This document shows, piece after piece, positions 61,550 through 64,000 of a stretch of 64,000 nt of DNA. The stretch is from positions 115,531 through 179,530 of the forward strand of contig JAPYMA010000099.1 of NCBI GenBank assembly GCA_035041965.1, read 5' to 3'. Both the position numbers and the translations under genes were made by a program. Within the stretch, counting starts at the first letter, position 1; every line of letters begins with the position of its first letter. Under the pieces are notes generated by a model, which searched no databases, was not told where the DNA came from, and saw only the letters and a program-made list of their open reading frames with translations. This DNA is from Anisakis pegreffii (taxonomy: Eukaryota; Nematoda; Chromadorea; Rhabditida; Anisakidae).

Positions 61550-62440
61550 ATTTCTTTTCACTGACCGAACCATCAGAACCTCTAGATTCAGAATACTATA
61601 AATTTTACCGAGCAATTTGGCATAGTTGAGGAGATAGAGGCATTTTGTTAATAATATCTCGGTTGCCACCTTCAAGGCTACCGTAAGCTCAAGTTTGCCC
61701 AGTAACATATGGATTTTTCTGCATCAGTCCATCCAGCTGGATCTCCTCATTCAGAAAAATATATATGTTGTCGAACGATTTTGCTTTCCTGAGGAAATAT
61801 AGCCATTTTCTTAGACCAATCTCAATTAGATGGCGCAGTCGCGCTTATTCACACAAATTGATCACTATAGAGCAGTCAATACGTTCATATGACAATAGAC
61901 GGATTGCGATCTTCGAGCTAACCGTCTTCTCAGGTCTGCCCGGAAACGTGTGAATTTCTTTTAACCGTTCGAATCAGCAGAACCTCGAGATTCAGAATAT
62001 TATAAATTTTACCGAGCAATATGGCTTAGTTGAGGAAATAGAGGCATTTTGTTGATAATATCTCGGGTGCCACCTTCAAGGCTACCGTAAGCTCAAGTTT
62101 GCCCAGTAACATATGGATTTTTCTGCATCAGTCCATCCAGCTGGATCTCCTCATTCAGAAAAACATATATGTTGTCGAACGATTTTGCTTTCCTGAGGAA
62201 ATATAGCCATTTTCTTAGACCAATCTCAATTAGATGGCGCAGTCGCGCTTATTCACACAAATTGATCACTATAGAGCAGTCAATACGTTCATATGACAAT
62301 AGACGGATTGCGATGTTCGAGCTAACCGTCTTCTCAGGTTTGCCCGGAAACGTGTGAATTTTTTTCACTGTTCGAACCAGCAGAACCTCTAGATTCCGAA
62401 TATTATAAATTTTTCTGACGCAATTTGGCTTAGTTCAGCT
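61550..62440 (+). repeat. Tandem repeat array B (period 404 bp)
   Basis: Same unit and orientation as array A; CTTCTCAGG at 61926 and 62330 (404 bp apart). Copies within B are closer to each other and to the second unit of A than to the first unit of A (for example CGGATTGCGATCTTCGAGCT shared). ORFs at 61765 and 62169 are this repeat translated. Confidence 0.93.
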
Positions 62441-63091
62441 TTATTGAGGAGATATATATATTTTATTAAAACTCCGCAAAAATAGTTCTGCAACCCGTTC
62501 AACATCTAGAACAGTGGTTCTCACGTTCGTGTACTTTACTATGCTTTTTGATGATCTGGTAGACCGCCGTTACCCCCTCCCCTATTGAATATGGAAATCG
62601 CATATGTTATGTTCAGATGACCGTTATTTGTAATCTTATTAGCACGTTCACGATGCTAATTGACATCGCCTTGCCTTTGTTAGACCTTTGTGTTCCTCAG
62701 TATTGCAATCGTTGTGTTGCTCCGTATGACTGCATGAGCAATCGATTATGATTGTATGAAAAGCTATTGTCTGTGATACGCTCACTTCAAACTGTTTCAG
62801 ATGGATTCTCATTCTCTTCAGACGTGTTGTATTCACTCTCATAGCTATTGCATGCGAATACCGTTCTCTTCGTGACTTTTTCTCATTCACTTCGTCTCAT
62901 CTCACTTCACAGTTCGAATCAATTTCTCATTCAGTAGCATACACTATTTACTGAATACGTTGACGAGTGTTGACAACCGAAGTCAACAATGCAACAGTTG
63001 AATATTATTGCACAGCAATGTTCGAGAGCCAAATGGTCAATTATAGAGTATATTTGACAGAATGAGAATTTGACTTTAATTGTTGAGTGAA
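62441..63091. other. No firm feature
   Basis: Includes a minus ORF of 80 codons (62648-62890), Arg/Lys/His-rich, without splice or start support; not called. Confidence 0.5.
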
Positions 63092-63244
63092 ATGAACGAG
63101 AAATTGGCAGAAGTGAACACTTTTGGTGATAAAAGTCATGAGAGCGATTACAACAGCTCGGAAAAGAATGAGAACCCTGTTGAAACGAACGAAAATCCTG
63201 TTAGACCAGGACGAGCTAATGATCCTCGGAAAATAGGAGAATGA
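63092..63244 (+). CDS. Hydrophilic 50-residue ORF, unknown
   Basis: ATG to TGA. Coding-like, highly polar: NEKLAEVNTFGDKSHESDYN, then SSEKNENPVETNENPVRPGR with a duplicated NENPV. Could be a first exon or a small gene; a TTGTTGAG acceptor-like site lies five bases before the ATG. No similarity recognised. Confidence 0.3.
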   Translation: MNEKLAEVNTFGDKSHESDYNSSEKNENPVETNENPVRPGRANDPRKIGE

Positions 63245-64000
63245 AGTGTTGTCTCAGCTAATCGCATATGTATACCCGATTTAAAAAACACCATTGATAC
63301 GAACTCGTGCTTAGTAATTTGAGTATACCCGTAAAATTATCCAGCAACCTATTCAGCATACATGATTGTTCTGCACAATAATTTAGACACATTCTTTTGA
63401 CACGAACCCACGTAAAGTTGTCCAACCGACTCTCCATCAAATTATTTTATCAACTTGTTCGGCACTTCGAATTACTCTGCACAATATACTTTCAGATCAG
63501 GTGCAAATAAAGTCTTAGTCATTCCTTTGACCCCTTAGAGCTATTCTAGCTGCTTATTTAGCATTTCGCTTCAATGTATTCATTACTTTCATTTGCTATG
63601 AATTCAATATCAATTGCCAATCATTTTGAAATCCTGTTGAGCTTGTGAACGTCCCGTTACGACGGTTTCTAGCATGTTTTAACCACACTGAACATTCAAC
63701 TGCGAATGCACACGCTCTACGAACGAAATGTGGATTTCAATTTACCATCAGAAACTACAAAATCACCTCAAAATTAATTTTTGCATTAGAAAGAGATTCT
63801 TCACAATAATCGTATTCTTAGAAACTGATTCGAAATAATAAACGTAATAAAAACGCATCCGAAGAACTTCACCCATGTAATGTTAACCATGTATTCTTTT
63901 GCGTTTAAATAAATGCTCTTAAGCAAATTCGAAAGTGTGTGTTAAAAAAACTCCGTCTAATTTCACAAGTACTTAAAGAGTAACTATGGTAACCACATTC
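63245..64000. other. Right edge, nothing firm
   Basis: AT-rich. The minus ORF at 63258-63440 (60 codons) has no supporting signal. Confidence 0.5.

Noticed and set aside
57574..62357. Three near-identical 62-140 codon ORFs (start LLNDFAFLRKYSHF or LSNDFAFLRKYSHF) as a gene family
   Set aside because: They are translations of the same part of the 403-bp tandem repeat, and lack any domain.
1..64000. CRISPR arrays, operons, bacterial-type promoters, tRNA or rRNA genes
   Set aside because: The window is eukaryotic; no such arrays, cloverleaf or rRNA blocks were seen.

Overview
The window reads as eukaryotic DNA from a nematode: AT-rich, with exons of 33 to 308 bp split by introns of 50 bp to 6.7 kb, introns ending mostly in TTTCAG-type acceptors, and start codons placed 4-5 bases after such an acceptor, as at spliced-leader trans-splice sites. 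The species cannot be named from the sequence.

Left half (about 1-36.4 kb, minus strand): one large gene, the orthologue of teneurin (C. elegans ten-1). I could chain 30 coding exons with matching reading phase at every junction, plus a likely 31st near the left edge and a likely extra 5' exon at 36.3 kb. Read from the ATG at 35916 the chain gives 1838 codons in exact frame: a proline-rich cytoplasmic domain, one type II membrane helix, a Ser-rich stalk, a possible furin site, eight EGF repeats, the Cys-rich segment, a transthyretin-like domain, the FN-plug region, an NHL beta-propeller, and the start of the YD-repeat barrel. The rest of the YD barrel and the C-terminal domain lie beyond position 1. 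The long introns hold no gene I can support, only a TAA microsatellite and several hairpins.

Middle (36.4-54 kb): a gene-bearing but poorly resolved stretch. The best case is a seven-exon minus-strand gene (51.4-53.9 kb) for a 239-residue coiled-coil protein with a KEN motif near its C-terminus. Converging on it is a plus-strand gene whose last three exons (50.2-51.3 kb) end in a perfect PCNA-interacting (PIP-box) motif. Further plus-strand exon candidates occur at 41.5-42.3 kb (small protein with an acidic SUMO-interaction-like motif and a basic tail), 43.2 kb and 46.8-49.4 kb, and minus-strand candidates at 43.8-44.9 kb. Whether the plus-strand pieces form one gene is not settled.

Right end (55-64 kb): a broken glycoside hydrolase family 1 gene (klotho/beta-glucosidase type) keeps the N-terminal half of the barrel and the TINEPW acid/base motif, then runs straight into a tandem repeat. 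The repeat has a period of about 403 bp, is itself built of two related halves, and occurs in two arrays 3.7 kb apart. Small unidentified ORFs lie between and beyond the arrays.
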